Below are positions 34,908-46,655 of a stretch of 64,000 bases of DNA, piece after piece (the stretch's first letter is position 1; each line of letters opens with the position of its first letter). The translations under genes and the position numbers were made by a program. The notes under the pieces were generated by a model that was not told the DNA's origin, searched no databases, and saw only the letters and a list, made by a program, of their open reading frames with translations. The DNA lies in assembly GCA_963576785.1 (NCBI GenBank), contig OY756139.1, positions 1,302,001 to 1,366,000 of the forward strand, given 5' to 3'. The stretch comes from Chlorophyllum brunneum (lineage: Eukaryota > Basidiomycota > Agaricomycetes > Agaricales > Agaricaceae).

Positions 34908-35776
34908 TTATTTCGGCGAAACCTCTGAGTGCGTAATACCAACCATCAGTCCCGCGGACAAAAGTAGAGAAAACCTTATGGCCAGCGATTGCGATCCAGA
35001 GAGACAGCCGATAATAGACAATGCACTCACGCCTGACGATTAGGCAGTCCTTGAAAACGGCTAGTGGTCTTTGTATTGGCGCGAACGGCCGAAAAGGACT
35101 CTTCGCCGTTGATGTGGATGACGCGAGCACAACTAATATGGAATAGGTGAGGAAGATTGTTGTGCTTCGAAAACAAGACACTTCTGAAAGTCGCTTCTTC
35201 TTAGAGCATCTTCCCATAACTTGACTTCTGAACCAAAGATGATCGACGTAATCTCATGGGCGGTCGGCGCGATATGTACATACATTCTGAGTGTTTTTAG
35301 CCATGTCGTTCGAGAGAAGCAGACAGAATGGAATATCTGTAACACAGACAGCTGCGTGTACAAGGGGATGGTTATTGGCTGGGTAGAGTGGCGTTACCTC
35401 AACTGTCACACATGAGATGCCCATCGTTAACACGTTTGAGGGACTGCTGCAGGTCGGGGTGGAAATCTCGTGTGTATTTCCTGGACTTAATGTTCGAATC
35501 CTTGAGCAAGTCTCACCCTGGTCGTAGGGTTTTGGGACAGCAACTGATAGTTCGTCGAAGCATGAACGGCAACGTCTTGTTAATGACCTCCTAATAGCTG
35601 GCGTGTAAGTGCGTGGGAGATGACATACTTCAGGGTAAGGACTTACATTGTTCCGTATCGTTGTGTTAAAAAGGATCGAGGACATACACGCTCGGGCGTG
35701 TTGGCCTCTGCTGTCCTCCAATTTTGGAGCGTGCCCGGTCGGGACTGACAGAACACTGGCAGCGTGAGTTGTCCAT
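34908..35776 (-). CDS. Cysteine-rich hypothetical protein, six reconstructed exons
   Basis: Not recognised. All junctions are GT-AG and in phase. MDNSRCQCSVSPDRARSKIG (start 35776) joins to RSLTRRCRSCFDELSVAVPK, then GNTHEISTPTCSSPSNVLTM and, after an intron, LSVLQIFHSVCFSRTTW. Read-through continues to EITSIIFGSEVKLWEDALRR, then NCARVIHINGEESFSAVRAN and FSLLLSAGLMVGITHSEVSP, with a stop at 34908-34910. The N-terminus has CxC and CxxC pairs (possible metal site), and the C-terminus has a hydrophobic FSLLLSAGLMVGI that may be a helix. Another in-frame ATG lies upstream (about 35800). It is divergent from the HAD-like gene, 248 bp away. Real gene likely; function unknown. Confidence 0.5.
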
Positions 35777-36024
35777 GTTATATACATATGTGCTGTGCAT
35801 TCCAGGTGACTACTCAACGGGTCGTCAACTTGTGATTCTAGGAAGATGTGGCAGAAGGCAACCAGGGAGTCCCGCCAAGCGCCGTAAAGGAGGGTGGGGA
35901 TGTCTTAATGTTCGGTTTACGTCTAGGGTTTGGCTTTGCGATAGCAGGGAGCCAGGAGCGCGCGGGTGAAATACAGCATGAGCGACCCCATATAGCAGAC
36001 ATTCACAGTGGCTGTGTCCGCGCC

Positions 36025-37056
36025 ATGGCCATCCGACTCGTCACTTTCGATGCGCTGCACACAATCATTATTCCTCGCCGTCCAATTCATGTCCAGTATT
36101 CTGAAGTGCTTGCACCTTTCTTGGGCGCACTAGACCCCAATTCTATCAAGCATTCTTTCGGGGTTGGTATGTTGAAGCCACCCTCAGCTGATGGTCGTGT
36201 CGCGGTACTGATCGACAATGTTTTCAGCCTTGAAAGAAGTACAGGTCGAAAGGCCTGCCTACGCTCAAGGTGTAGGTGTGTGGTGGGGCGAAGTCATTCG
36301 ACGGACAGCTCTAGGCGCAGGAGCTGATGAACAAAGTAAGTGTGCAATGCACCGGCAGGATGATCTAGATATTGGCTCTTGTTAATTGCACGTAGTCCTT
36401 GATGCATCTCTGCCTAAGATTGTGCCCAAACTTCTAAAGCGCTTCAGTTCTGGCGAAGGTTACGCGGCCTTCGAAGACTCCATCCCTACGAGTGAGCTGA
36501 ATCTAGCTTCCGGCATGGGAGAAACTCATATCGCACGGATTGTTAGTACAGTACTTGCATGACCAACTCGGCGTGGCGACAGCTGTTGTGAGCAACGGTG
36601 ACTCTCGCCTTCGTAAGTGACGATGTGTCCCCCTCTACATGCATTTGATTGCCGGCGTCTTAGGATCTGTGATTCAAGACTTGGGTTTTCCCTCGTATCT
36701 CACCCCGATCATTCTCAGTGAAGAAGAAGGCGTCGAGAAACCCTCTCGACAAATTTTTGAACGTGCTGTCGCCCAGGTCAACAACGGAGAACCTGTCTCA
36801 TTGACAGAATGTCTCCACGTTGGGGACGAACTCGTCTGGTAACGATAGACATGTCTCTGTCATTTGTACACTGACAAGCGTATACAGTGACTTCCAGGGG
36901 GCAGTAGAAGCAGGAATGCAAGGCCTACTGCTTCGAAGAACGGGTCCGGGCGGTGAGCAGGCACACAAAGAACTTGGTGAATCTCTAGACGGCATTGAGG
37001 TGATTGAAGACCTAGTAACTGTGATATCATTCGTGAGGGCAAAAAACTCCACTTGA
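36025..37056 (+). CDS. HAD-superfamily hydrolase-like protein (HDHD3 type)
   Basis: Haloacid-dehalogenase-like fold. The start MAIRLVTFDALHTIIIPRRP carries motif I as DALHT, i.e. the second catalytic Asp position is His. After introns: VERPAYAQGVGVWWGEVIR, LKRFSSGEGYAAFEDSIP, then motif II in VATAVVSNGDSRLR (Ser before Asn), GFPSYLTPIILSEEEGVEKP with motif III Lys, and CLHVGDELV...DFQGAVEAGMQGLLL carrying the motif IV acidic residues. It ends VISFVRAKNST with a stop at 37054-37056. Length (about 290 residues) and order fit HDHD3-type proteins. The substituted motif I suggests altered or absent phosphatase activity. Six exons. Confidence 0.85.
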
Positions 37057-37228
37057 CGGGGTGGTTCCAGCGGATATGGCATCAAATTAGTATACCTATG
37101 CAGAAAGGGTAATATTAATATTACAAAAGATCCAAGCTTCTCGCATCAGCTCTGTGACACAGGTCAGAATTGGATGCTAATGCTTATAGTCGGGGTTGTA
37201 ACTGGAGTAATGGTAAGACGTGGTCCAC
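37057..37228. other. Convergent spacer HAD/bS6m
   Basis: 172 bp with AT-rich 3'-end sequence (ATATTAATATTAC). No gene. Confidence 0.5.
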
Positions 37229-37705
37229 TCAAAGGTCTACGACGTCTGCTGACGTCGGTGATCTATGCATCAGTTTGCGACCTTGTCTTGCAACATCTTC
37301 TACATGGTCTCCCAGTTTCAGGACAGTCCAGCGTAGTACACGAGGGTCACGGCGCATGAAATTATTCAGCGAACGGAGGGTTTGAGGGCTGGCGTCACAG
37401 TGGAGTGACCAATAACTGTACAAAAACGTGAAGATCGTGAACTGGGTCTGTAATTGGGCACGTACTCTCCAATATGCTCGTAGGCGTTTGTGCGCTTCTT
37501 CTTCATCCGCTGAGGGAGCTGCATTGTGCCCCAGGATTCAATTTTCCGGACGACGCCTCCCGCGTTCATGATGTGTGAGGCAGACTGTTGGACGAGTGCG
37601 CGTATGTGGTGCTGGGTGTAGTATGAGCTGGCTCAAGAACATCAGGAGGCTGCTCACATATTCCGGGAAATGAGCCGCGACACATATCATCTGGTAGAGT
37701 GGCAT
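37229..37705 (-). CDS. MRP17: Mitochondrial ribosomal protein bS6m (MRP17)
   Basis: Small-subunit mitoribosomal protein of the bacterial S6 family. The start MPLYQMICVAAHFPEY at 37705 gives the first beta strand. An intron (about 37657-37610) joins to HHIRALVQQSASHIMNAGGV and VRKIESWGTMQLPQRMKKKR. A second intron joins to the ferredoxin-like half YSYWSLHCDASPQTLRSLNN, MRRDPRVLRWTVLKLGDHVE and a short tail, with a stop at 37229-37231. The segment NAGGVVRKIESWGT and the ...MRRDPRVLRWTVLKLG motif are diagnostic of fungal S6m. About 120 residues, typical length. A CACGTG box at 37758-37763 lies 53 bp upstream. Confidence 0.92.
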
Positions 37706-37756
37706 TTTGGCAGCCGGCAAGCTCGAAACGACGAGCAGCGCCAACTTGGGTGTGGG

Positions 37757-38347
37757 TCACGTGGGCGTGCGTGGGAGAATCCGAACATGGAAGTTGAAAT
37801 GTCCGAGGCAGCGGCAGGAAGGCAGGCAAGCAGGAAGCTCGTTCTGTCGATGAAGCCCCTTCAAACCCGATCCCACTCTCCACGGCCCCGCTAGCCCGCA
37901 CGCAGCTCGCATCCAAGCTCGATACTGCACATAATGTTTGGCCAGGTTAACCTTGTTTTTCTCGGACTCTGGCTCGCGAGAGGTGCTAGGGAAAACATGT
38001 CTGGAGTGCTTCGAAAGCGAGTTTATCCAGTGCCACGCCTTATCTGTGGAACGTAGGTAGCCATCATCCTCGGGAACGAGGTGCATGTGGCCCCGAGCGT
38101 CCAGCGCTATCAAAGCCAGGGTCTTTTGGTTATTCTGTTTCCTCACCTGGACTGCTGTTTTGGGATGGGCCCGCCGTATTCTAGTAAAATGATTCGTCCG
38201 ACTTGGATACGTCAAGACCTCACTGGCGGTGGATCTACGCTTCCCTTGATTTTCTGCTCGGCATGAAAATCCGGTTTCTTTTCTCGCCCAAGCAAAGCTA
38301 GAAGTCAAATCGCCGTGGCTCACTGTTTGTTTTTGCCCTTGCTGCAT
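37757..38347 (-). CDS. Orphan ORF, 196 codons, unrecognised
   Basis: An uninterrupted ATG ORF (MQQGQKQTVSHGDLTSSF) ending 51 bp upstream of the bS6m start. Middle part GHMHLVPEDDGYLRSTDKAW is protein-like; the C-terminal part (PACLPSCRCLGHFNF) is not. It contains plausible internal introns. No domain seen. It may be a young or spurious gene, or partly the bS6m promoter region. Confidence 0.3.
   Translation of the reverse strand: MQQGQKQTVSHGDLTSSFAWARKETGFSCRAENQGKRRSTASEVLTYPSRTNHFTRIRRAHPKTAVQVRKQNNQKTLALIALDARGHMHLVPEDDGYLRSTDKAWHWINSLSKHSRHVFPSTSREPESEKNKVNLAKHYVQYRAWMRAACGLAGPWRVGSGLKGLHRQNELPACLPSCRCLGHFNFHVRILPRTPT
37758..37763. promoter_or_regulatory. CACGTG box upstream of bS6m
   Basis: GGTCACGTGGG sequence 53 bp before the bS6m start codon, in the core-promoter position; a Cbf1-type core. 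Confidence 0.4.
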
Positions 38348-38768
38348 ACCCTTGTGGCACCCATGTTGATTTACTTTAGGAGCTTCCCGAACTGAGCGAA
38401 AGCGTCTTTACAAATGCGTGTGCAACAAATTTGCAAGCTGTCTTTCTGGCTCTTCATTGACCTGACAACGAAGGACCATCAGAAGTCGGTGTTGAGATCC
38501 GCGTATGCTCCCCATCTTCTTGAGGAAAACCGTTCTACTGAAAACTTTGGTCATCCGGCGTCCTTCCTATCTGATCCTTCCACGCAAGGAAGTACTGGGC
38601 CTCTTTGACGTCAATTAAACACTCAATTAACGATCCAGGCATTCTATCCTCGTTTCACCTCTGTCCTCCTCTGTTACATCCACTTCCCTTTCCCCTCCGC
38701 CCTTCCTTTCTTTCTATAAACCCGTCCCCACGTCTCCCGCGGGCATTCCTCATTCTCGTATTTCTCCA
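38348..38768. other. Mei2 promoter and 5' leader
   Basis: Pyrimidine-rich tract from about 38660 to 38768 just before the Mei2 start, typical of fungal 5' leaders; TATAAA-like TCTATAAAC at about 38713. No gene. Confidence 0.45.
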
Positions 38769-41700
38769 ATGTCCGTCTCTAGCCTTCAATCGCGATCCAG
38801 CATAGATCTTCAAGTGTCCAAGTCACAAGCACCCGCCTCCCACGAATTCGCCAAATCACATCCACAACGCTTACAACACTCACCTTCTCTCCCTAATATT
38901 TGGTATGCCCATCCGAGCTTTCGTTGGAAAATGTGGACTGAATTCAACTGAATAGGTTTCCGCCCCACTCGCGCCCTCTGCTTGACATGTCCTCAACGAC
39001 CTGTAATACCCCAGGCAATCCGAATCATTCACAAAAACCTGCCACAGCTGCATCCTACCCGCCACCCGCAACGCCACAACACCCACTGTCTAAATCCCAC
39101 GACGATGGCATGGTGCCCTCTTTGGAAAAGCTTTCTTTGAGTGGCAGCGACACCCGCCGCAGCACTATCAAAACCACGCCCCTACACACTCGCAAACGCC
39201 AGCGCAAAGACCGCGACACATCTCAGCATCTGCTGACCCCTCCTCTCACGCCTTCGTCCAGCATTAGGACGACTGCCAGCGCTGACTCGACCGATGGAAA
39301 GCCGGAGGACAAGGTCAAGGCATTACAAGAGTTACAGGAACCCGAGGCCACGCGGTTCCTTTATGTGAGTAGAAATTATCCTTTCGCCGTGAATTGGCTA
39401 ATGCTGATAGACGAGTTGTATAGCTGGAGAATGTCTCTCGTACCGTCTCCATTATGCCTTTACAAGGCGTCATCACCGACGCCCTCAGTCATATTTCCTC
39501 TCGCCGAAACTCAAAGTATGCTCCACAAACGGGTCCTACGGAAGGCAGCATACAAGAGACGAGTTGCATCAAAGGGTTCTTCCTGCGACACATGAAGACC
39601 ACGGGGACCTTCTTTTTAGCTTTTCATGATGTCCGAGACGCATACGCCGCGAAAATTGTGTTATCCAAGAGGACTGACGGCGTATTAGTGGGATGCCTTG
39701 GTGAGGAGAAACCAACAGATGGTACAGATGCATGGCTCCGTTGCCGCTTCATCACCGCGGAGGAGCTGGTAAAGGTCTGCCCGGTTCTTGCCCTTCACGT
39801 CCGCAAGATTTTACTTAGCATGTTTATCTCTGTGATAGACTATTGGGAACTCCAATTTTCTCGCGACGACCGATGGAGGTTTTTCGCTCACAGTCGCAAC
39901 CATTGATCACACTCGTACCGCAGAAACCAGTGGCCTAGGTTCAACCATGACCAAGCAAGATCTTGACGCATATCTTCTAACCAAAATCCTGGAGTCGTAT
40001 GGAGACCTTCGGCTTTTCAAGTCAGAGTCACAGATTGATGGAGACCAGGTATGCTTAAGGACATCTTTGTTTTACCAAGAGCTCATCGAGTACGTACCAG
40101 TGCTTCCTCGTCGAGTTTTTCGATGTGCGAGACGCCAACGAGGCGTATGCCTCACTCAATGACCAAACCATGTTTGGCATGAAACTGACCACTTCGGGTC
40201 GTGTAGCCTTAGATGTCCAAGAAACGGACGTTTCCCTCGACGTCCCCCGCAATAACTCAGGCCAGGAGCGTTCTGATACACCGATGTCCAATCACCAACA
40301 GTCCGCGAGCGAGTCGCATATCCCAAGGCTTAAGCCCGGAATAGGGACCGCCGGTGAAATTTCTCAGATGCGTGGCCGATTCGTTGGTCGAGCCGTCCGC
40401 GCACGACCTCGTGCTGTGAGTGTTGGCAACGAAACATCATCATCGTCGCCTCCACCCCGAACTTCCAATCGACAATCAAAGGCCTCCTCCCCCACCATTT
40501 TCTACACTTCTTTCGACTTCACCGATTCTCATTCCACTTCCTGGCATGGAACCCATGAAACTGATGGTCAGACGATCGGAAATAGCGAATACAACGCTCC
40601 CGAGCTGGGCCAAGCCCCCAAACAGTGGGAGCCCCAACAAGCTTGTTCCATTGCAGAGTGTCGCTACTGTCCCTCTAAAGCTCACGACTCTTTGATTGTC
40701 CAGCCTCACTTTAGCGATCACATCAATCCTCCATTCGCAAATTCAATTCCATTTCCGGTCCAATCACCCCCGCAGATCTTTGCTGTCCCCAGTGAATACA
40801 ATGCTCATGCCCCGTTCCCCAACGTAGGCTGGCCATTTGATCCGAGCATAATAGCGCCGGCCACCGGAAATAACCTTGATATGTTCACTCCGGCCTTCAT
40901 ACCGGCTATCCCTGTTCTTCCAGCTGAACACCGCTACCCGGACCTAAACTCAAACCCTAACTTCGTTCCGAATGGACTTGTTTTCCCCTCCATCTCCCCT
41001 GCATTACATGTCCAGCCTCATCACTTCGTCGAACCTCGGCCTCCTGTTGTATTCGACCCCCACATCTTTGTCAACAATTCGGTCGAAGTCCCTCCATCTG
41101 ATCTTGATGCGAGCCTGAAGTTGGCTACCGCGGGCCCCGGTGTCAGCGATCGAAATTACCTGAACATAATACGTATCGAAGAGGGCCTCGACACACGGAC
41201 GACGGTCATGATCAAGAATATCCCCAATAAGATGACCGCCAAGGACCTGATTCAATATATAAGCGATGTCTGCCCTCGCAAAATTGATTTTCTATATCTT
41301 CGGATGGACTTCAAAAATGGTATGCCGTTATGCCGCCCCTGACAGTTGATACTCGAAGTCGCTTATTTTTTATGTTAGGGTGCAATGTTGGATATGCATT
41401 TGTAAATTTCATTCGCGTACAGGACATGCTGAAGTTCGCCAAACGGAGGCTTGGTGTCAAATGGTCGGTTGACAAGAAATGTTTTTCTCGGTTCTCTCAA
41501 CCTAACATATTCGTGGCAGGAACATGTTTTCAAGTGAGAAGGTACTCCAAATGAGCTATGCAAACTATCAGTATGTCCAGAATCATCTCCGCTCGTTTAC
41601 GGAAATAATCCTAATATATACACGGCATCACCAGAGGAAAGGAGGCATTGGTTGAGAAGTTCAAGAATTCATGCATCATGGATGAACGAGAAGAATGGCG

Positions 41701-42016
41701 GCCGAAGATTTTTTATTCTGGTGGTCCAGAACAAGGATTACCCGAACCATTCCCTGCCCCTACCCATCTCAGAAGGAAGGAACGCAGCTCTCACAACAGA
41801 GGCGCGCTGTACGTTCCTGGCGCTACTGGTGGGTCCATCAATGGGACCGGGTACTTGAACAATGGACCCCTACGCCGACAGGAATATTATTCTCCCTCTA
41901 GTTCCAAGTATCTTGAACATCGGAACAGGGGTGCGGATAGAAACGTGGACAAAAACGTGGAAGACTCTCGCGTCGGTGGCCGCAGAGGTAAGCTTTCCCA
42001 TGAACGTACTCATTGA
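38769..42016 (+). CDS. Mei2-like RNA-binding protein
   Basis: RRM protein of the Mei2 family, which in fission yeast and plants controls meiosis and nutrient-linked differentiation. The start MSVSSLQSRSSIDLQVSK at 38769 splices (38904-38956) to FPPHSRPLLDMSSTTCNTPG. A long disordered N-terminus (TPPLTPSSS) precedes a degenerate RRM1 (ATRFLY joined to LENVSRTVSIMPLQGV) and RRM2 (GDLRLFKSESQIDGDQ, then CFLVEFFDVRDANEAYASLN). After a Pro-rich stretch comes the diagnostic C-terminal RRM3: EGLDTRTTVMIKNIPNKMT, IDFLYLRMDFKNG, CNVGYAFVNFIRVQDMLKFA, then KEALVEKFKNSCIMDEREEW. The tail is basic and Gly/Arg-rich, ending KLSHERTH at 42014-42016. TVMIKNIPNKMT and FKNGCNVGYAFVNF are the Mei2 signature. 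Confidence 0.93.
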
Positions 42017-43543
42017 TTTGAATATTTTCATTCCGTACCACACCTCGTTCCGTATGCATTGCTGGGTATCTGATTCATGACCCTTGCCGTTTCCACGTCG
42101 TCCTATATATAATATGTAAATCTCCCACCGAACTCGTGACTACTGCATTTCCAAGTATATAAGTATCCCTTTCTGCTTCGTCGTGCCAAGTGAAGTATCT
42201 ACGCATGGAGTATGGCTTACGTCAAGCATAAGTGAAGTGTGAATTGTGGATATATTTTGGCTTCGTACTGCCTATCCCAGAACGCATGTGCCAGTAATGA
42301 CAGGTTCTTAGTAGCTGTGAAGCTGATGGTTGCAGCCAACGTGGGACGAGGTTTACCACGCCCCCTCGAGTGCCGGAAGACCCTGGCGGTGAAAGCGGAA
42401 TCGAGCGGCCCCAAGGTCCTAGAAGTACGCGGCGTGCGAGCGACCTCCTCTATTGGGGTTAACGCAGAAGTCTGGCCACGGGGTTCCTCAAGAGCCCGCT
42501 GTAGCTTTCAACTTACACAAAGCAGCCGATGACAGGCTTGGATTGAACTCGGACTTGTGATTGACCATGAGCCTCCAGACCGTCATGGGTTTCTCCGTCG
42601 AGCTGATGCTGATCTTGGAAACGCATCCCGTTTCAACGGGTGTCTGTCAATTACACCGGTCCATTTTGCAAGTACTTCTCCGGGTCCTGTCAGATGTGTT
42701 GGGTAGAGGCGCTTGTGCCGTCGGTCCGGAGGTTATTCAGTACGCTACTTGCTGCAGATAGGGCTGGTAGGACGCTTGACATATTGACAAATCCGTAGGA
42801 TCTCGACTGTGATAGAGAGCCCTACGTGTGCACCGACATGAGAAGGCTGCATGTGGGGCAGATTCACCAGTAATGTGGTGGTCTCAGGTACTAGAAGGTA
42901 ATCCAGTTGAAACAAGATGTCTATTTTTGGCCTAATATAACCATGGGAATAAACTATTTATAGGTTAAAAACGAAGAATCTTGGCAATGCAGTCCTAGTC
43001 GACGCTCACCGTCCGTCGTCTGTTTTTGAGTCGGTCTTGTTTTGCACAAAGAGTATCTATTTCTGCAGAAGGTGGTGCTCCTTGCGGCCATTGTCTCAAT
43101 CGGAACGCCCATAGACGAATGCTCTCAGCAACAACGTGTCAGTATTGAGATGGCTTCGCGTGGTTTTTCTGCTTGATAGTTAATTCCCGTAAGCAGTCGT
43201 TTTCCATGCATGTGCTGTCCCCGATTCAAACCCATGCTCCACTCATGCTTGAGGGCCGAAAATAGTTGTGTAATCATTGGCCCTTGGTTCTACAGGGACT
43301 GCGGCGACTGGACTGTTGCGGAAGATCATCCCAAGATTCGGTCACCATCTTTAGGTCTTTTGAACCCAGACTCTCTGACTTGCAGTCCAGAAAGATGGTT
43401 GATACCTCGCCCCTTCCAATCGCGTATCGAACTTTCCGGGGTATTTGAACCCGACTCGAACAGACCCTATTGACTGACTCCCACCCATCAGCGTGCAAAA
43501 TCTTTCTAGCAGCTCGAAGATCACCACACCCACGCCCAGCGCA
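42017..43543. other. Intergenic spacer Mei2/FNT
   Basis: 1.5 kb. Open segments exist on both strands (for example minus, about 42220-42445, LDSAFTARVFRHSRGRGKP, and an opposite plus frame of similar length), but none joins into a model or resembles a known protein. Mostly promoter and UTR by default. Confidence 0.35.
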
Positions 43544-45105
43544 ATGAATACCAATAGCGAGAGTACTCTGAGGCCTGCCGAGGTGGCACAAATTATGGTC
43601 GACAATGCCGTCGCTAAGCACCGCGACAGGTACGAGTCCGTTTTCTGGAAAGCGGTAGGTGTCTCCTGCGTCTTGTCCACAAAGACTTGGCTTACGTGTA
43701 GTGTGCAGTTTGCAGGAGGCGTCATGTTATCTTTCGGGGGCCTCCTGTCAGAGATTCTTTCCGGCGGAGCTGCTGGCTTGACCCAATCCAACCCCGGTAT
43801 CGTCAAGATCCTTGGGGGAGCGGTCTTCCCTGTCGGATTGATCATGTAAGTCGGGGTCATTGGTTCAGCGGCGTGATTTTGAGCTCAAGGCTACCAGGAT
43901 CTCGCTCAATGGTCATGAGCTACTCACGAGTAACATGTTGGTGCGTAAGCCAGCCAACATCCACCAAGGATGCTCATCTCTTTATTGATGGATAGTATTT
44001 CCCGATGGCCGTTTGTAAGCGAGCCGTTCCGATTTGGAGTCTCGGTGTCAACTGGCTTATTGGTCCGTTACCCTTAAGCTTCTTTCCATGGCTCGAGTTT
44101 CGGCTAATAAACTTGCAGTGTTCTTCGGTAATCTCGTTGGGAGTTTGTTCTTTGCCGCAATTCTTGTCCGCTGTAAGTTCTTGTTTCTCCTCCATTTTCG
44201 TTACCTCGTACCGACCCTCGTGCTAGATAGCGGTATCGTTTCCACGCCACCTTACGCAGACTATATACGGTCGTTTGCCATGTGAGTCTCGTAGCCTCGT
44301 CATGGACCATCAGGGACATCAATCCTCTTCCTCTTTAGCCATAAGGCGAAGGACCCACAGTGGCACCAGATTTTCCTCCGAGGAATTGGTTGTAATTGGC
44401 TTGTTTCTGTAGCGGTGTGGGTAAGTGACCCGAGTGGTGGCGTACTATTGCATCAGGAAGAGGACCAAATTTGACAAATCTCTAGCAAGGCGCAGGGGCT
44501 AAAGATACATTCTCGAAGGTGTGTCGCAGGTCTTCTGCAACACAGGAAAAGTTGAGCGGTTCTAATACGACAATTATTTCAAACGTAGATTGTTGCTACA
44601 TGGATCCCTATTTTCGTACGTGTATTTGGCTTTGATATATCATAATATGATTTATCCTGAGACATGCGTCCAGATCTTCGTCGCATGCAGTTACGACCAC
44701 GGCGAGTATCAATTGGAATTTTATCATTTCCGGTTTTCCGGTCTAACTTTTCTTGCAGTCATTGCCAATATGTTCTCTGTCCCGCTGGGGATAATGTTTG
44801 GCGCTGATGTTAGTAGCCAGATTTCTCACTCTAACCTTGACGCTCATCCAACTTTAGCTGACTCCCGCTGAATATATCCGCAAGTGAGCTTGGCGTTTTC
44901 ATTAGTATAGCGGACGGTATTAACATGGTGGTTCAGATCGCTTTTTGCATCGTTCTTTGGCAACATCGTTGGGGCTTTGTTCGTCGCGCTCCCTGCGACT
45001 TACATGTATCTCAGTGACTATGGAGCCGGAGGATACAGGGGTGCGGAAAACGGCGAGGGCTCTAGTGTGTCCACCACGGCGGATACCAAACACAACCCAG
45101 CCTAA
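43544..45105 (+). CDS. Formate/nitrite transporter (FNT) family channel
   Basis: Pentameric FNT-type membrane channel for formate, nitrite or other small monovalent anions. The start MNTNSESTLRPAEVAQIMVD at 43544 leads to the first helix with FAGGVMLSFGGLLSEILSGG, then GGAVFPVGLIMISLNGHELL. TSNMM and YFPMAVCKRAVPI follow, then NWLIVFFGNLVGSLFFAAIL, IHKAKDPQWHQIFLRGIGCN, VATWIPIFIFVACSYDH joined to VIANMFSVPLGIMFG, and FASFFGNIVGALFVALPATY. The conserved central His lies in the SYDHVIANM segment; most homologues have Glu-His there, so Asp replaces Glu. It ends GAGGYRGAENGEGSS and a stop at 45103-45105. One intron uses a GC donor (44702-44758). Confidence 0.92.
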
Positions 45106-45328
45106 AGGGGCACCATACCTGTTTTATTTGGTTTTTGGCTTATGTTTTTCGGTTTCTCCTTTCGCTGATCCCCCATGTCTTCTTTTGGTGTCGTAATAAT
45201 TTCTGTGAACATGATTCAGGAATTCAGAAGCTCGGGGATTGATGGCAAGCGATTTCATGTTCGTTCCACGCAGAGAGTAATAAGATACACAAAAGCTGGG
45301 AATACGGGGTGTCGGGTTGGTGTGGTAC
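45106..45328. other. Convergent spacer FNT/esterase
   Basis: 223 bp of AT-rich 3'-end sequence. No gene. Confidence 0.5.
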
Positions 45329-46655
45329 TCAAGCAAGTGTAATCCATTCCGCAATAACCTCCAAAGTCTCTTTCCCTTCCGGCTCATGCCAGGGGAAAAT
45401 GAGGTAGTCATGAACACCGTCGGGTGCCTCGAAATAGCGAACCTTGCCTTCCCCATCGGTTCCGCCATTTCCCTCTCCCAAGTCCCTGATCATCCTGTCG
45501 CGTAAAGTGCAAATTTGATCGAAAAGAACTTCTGCACCGCCAGCAACTATTAAGGTCCTTGGGAAATCCTTGAAGTCTACTGCAAGAACCGGATTCAAGG
45601 AAGAGGGGGAAATATATGGGTTACTTTCGGCCGCTTCAATTCCGTGGGGCCCGACAAAAGCGCGCACAGCGTATTTGAAACCTGGGTGAGTAAGGGCATG
45701 GAGGTAGTCAGATCTCGTGAAAGTGAGTGAAGAACTATTTGGTGTGCTGTGGCGGCTCTCTCCGAGGTCAACCCAAGGAGAAAGTAGTAGTAGGGCGCCT
45801 GGTGGGATTGGCAACTCCGGGGTGCCCCTATATTCTGTCAGGTAGCGGGTGAGCGCGTGTGCGAGGTTACCACCTGCGGAATCACCCTCGATGATAATAT
45901 CGGAAGGGGAAAACCCGACCTCGTTGACGAGGTAGATATAGCCCGCCAATGCGTCAATCAAGGCAGTAGGAAAAGGGTGTGCAACCACGAATGGCTCTGC
46001 GGAGGAAAGGCGATATTCGACAGATAGAATGCGATAAACGCCCTCTACGTGTTTCAGCAGACGGCGCGCGATCGCAGCAGTGGGGTCGGTTGGATGGGCG
46101 GAGAGACGAATGTAGGCGCCACCATGTAGAGCAAGAATAACTTTCTCTCTGGGCTTGGGAGGAGAGGCGACATCAATGTCGACACCCTTCTTGTGCATCC
46201 AGTATGCTGGAATGCGGACCGATGCGACGTTGGCATATTCTGCCCATTGATTGAGCTTCCCGACAATGAGATTCTTGGGTACTGGTGAGAGCCAGACCCC
46301 ATTAACGTCGATCCCCGGTGTTATGGCTCTGTGGTCTGGGGAGATGCGCAATGGTCCAGACCTAGAAACAGGGGACGTGATCGGTAGTGTCCCGAAAGCA
46401 GTGTTTACTCACTGTCCCTGTACTTCAAAGAGGTGACGCACAACGTTCACCATCACCGTACGTCGCAGGCCCCAGGATTTCCTTGGCCGGAGAGACCTGG
46501 AGGGAAGTGAGCAGACGATGTGAGGATGTAAAGGGATAGCTCGACCTTGGGATACCAAGGAGTATCCAAAGCGGAATGCGAACAAGGAGAGTTGACAGGA
46601 GTTGGTAAGTCAAGAACAGGGTCCTTAGGGGCTGTTTATTGAAACGGTATGCCAT
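45329..46655 (-). CDS. Membrane-anchored HSL-family esterase (steryl acetyl hydrolase / AADAC-like)
   Basis: Alpha/beta hydrolase of the hormone-sensitive-lipase group. The start MAYRFNKQPLRTLFLTYQLL at 46655 is followed by a hydrophobic stretch LLSTLLVRIPLWILLGIP, a type-II membrane anchor as in ER arylacetamide deacetylase and yeast Say1. The body has the oxyanion motif VILALHGGAYIRLSAHP, the nucleophile DIIIEGDSAGGNLAHALTRY, the acid region VAGGAEVLFDQ (Asp) and the His in APDGVHDYLIFPWHEPEGKE. It ends VIAEWITLA with a stop at 45329-45331. Two introns lie near the N-terminus. Expected substrates are acetylated sterols or lipophilic esters (family knowledge); not tested by sequence. Divergent from EMI1 by 93 bp. 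Confidence 0.9.

Noticed and set aside
42217..42532. Open frames on both strands between Mei2 and FNT
   Set aside because: The two strands are equally open and neither joins to flanking exons; treated as chance.
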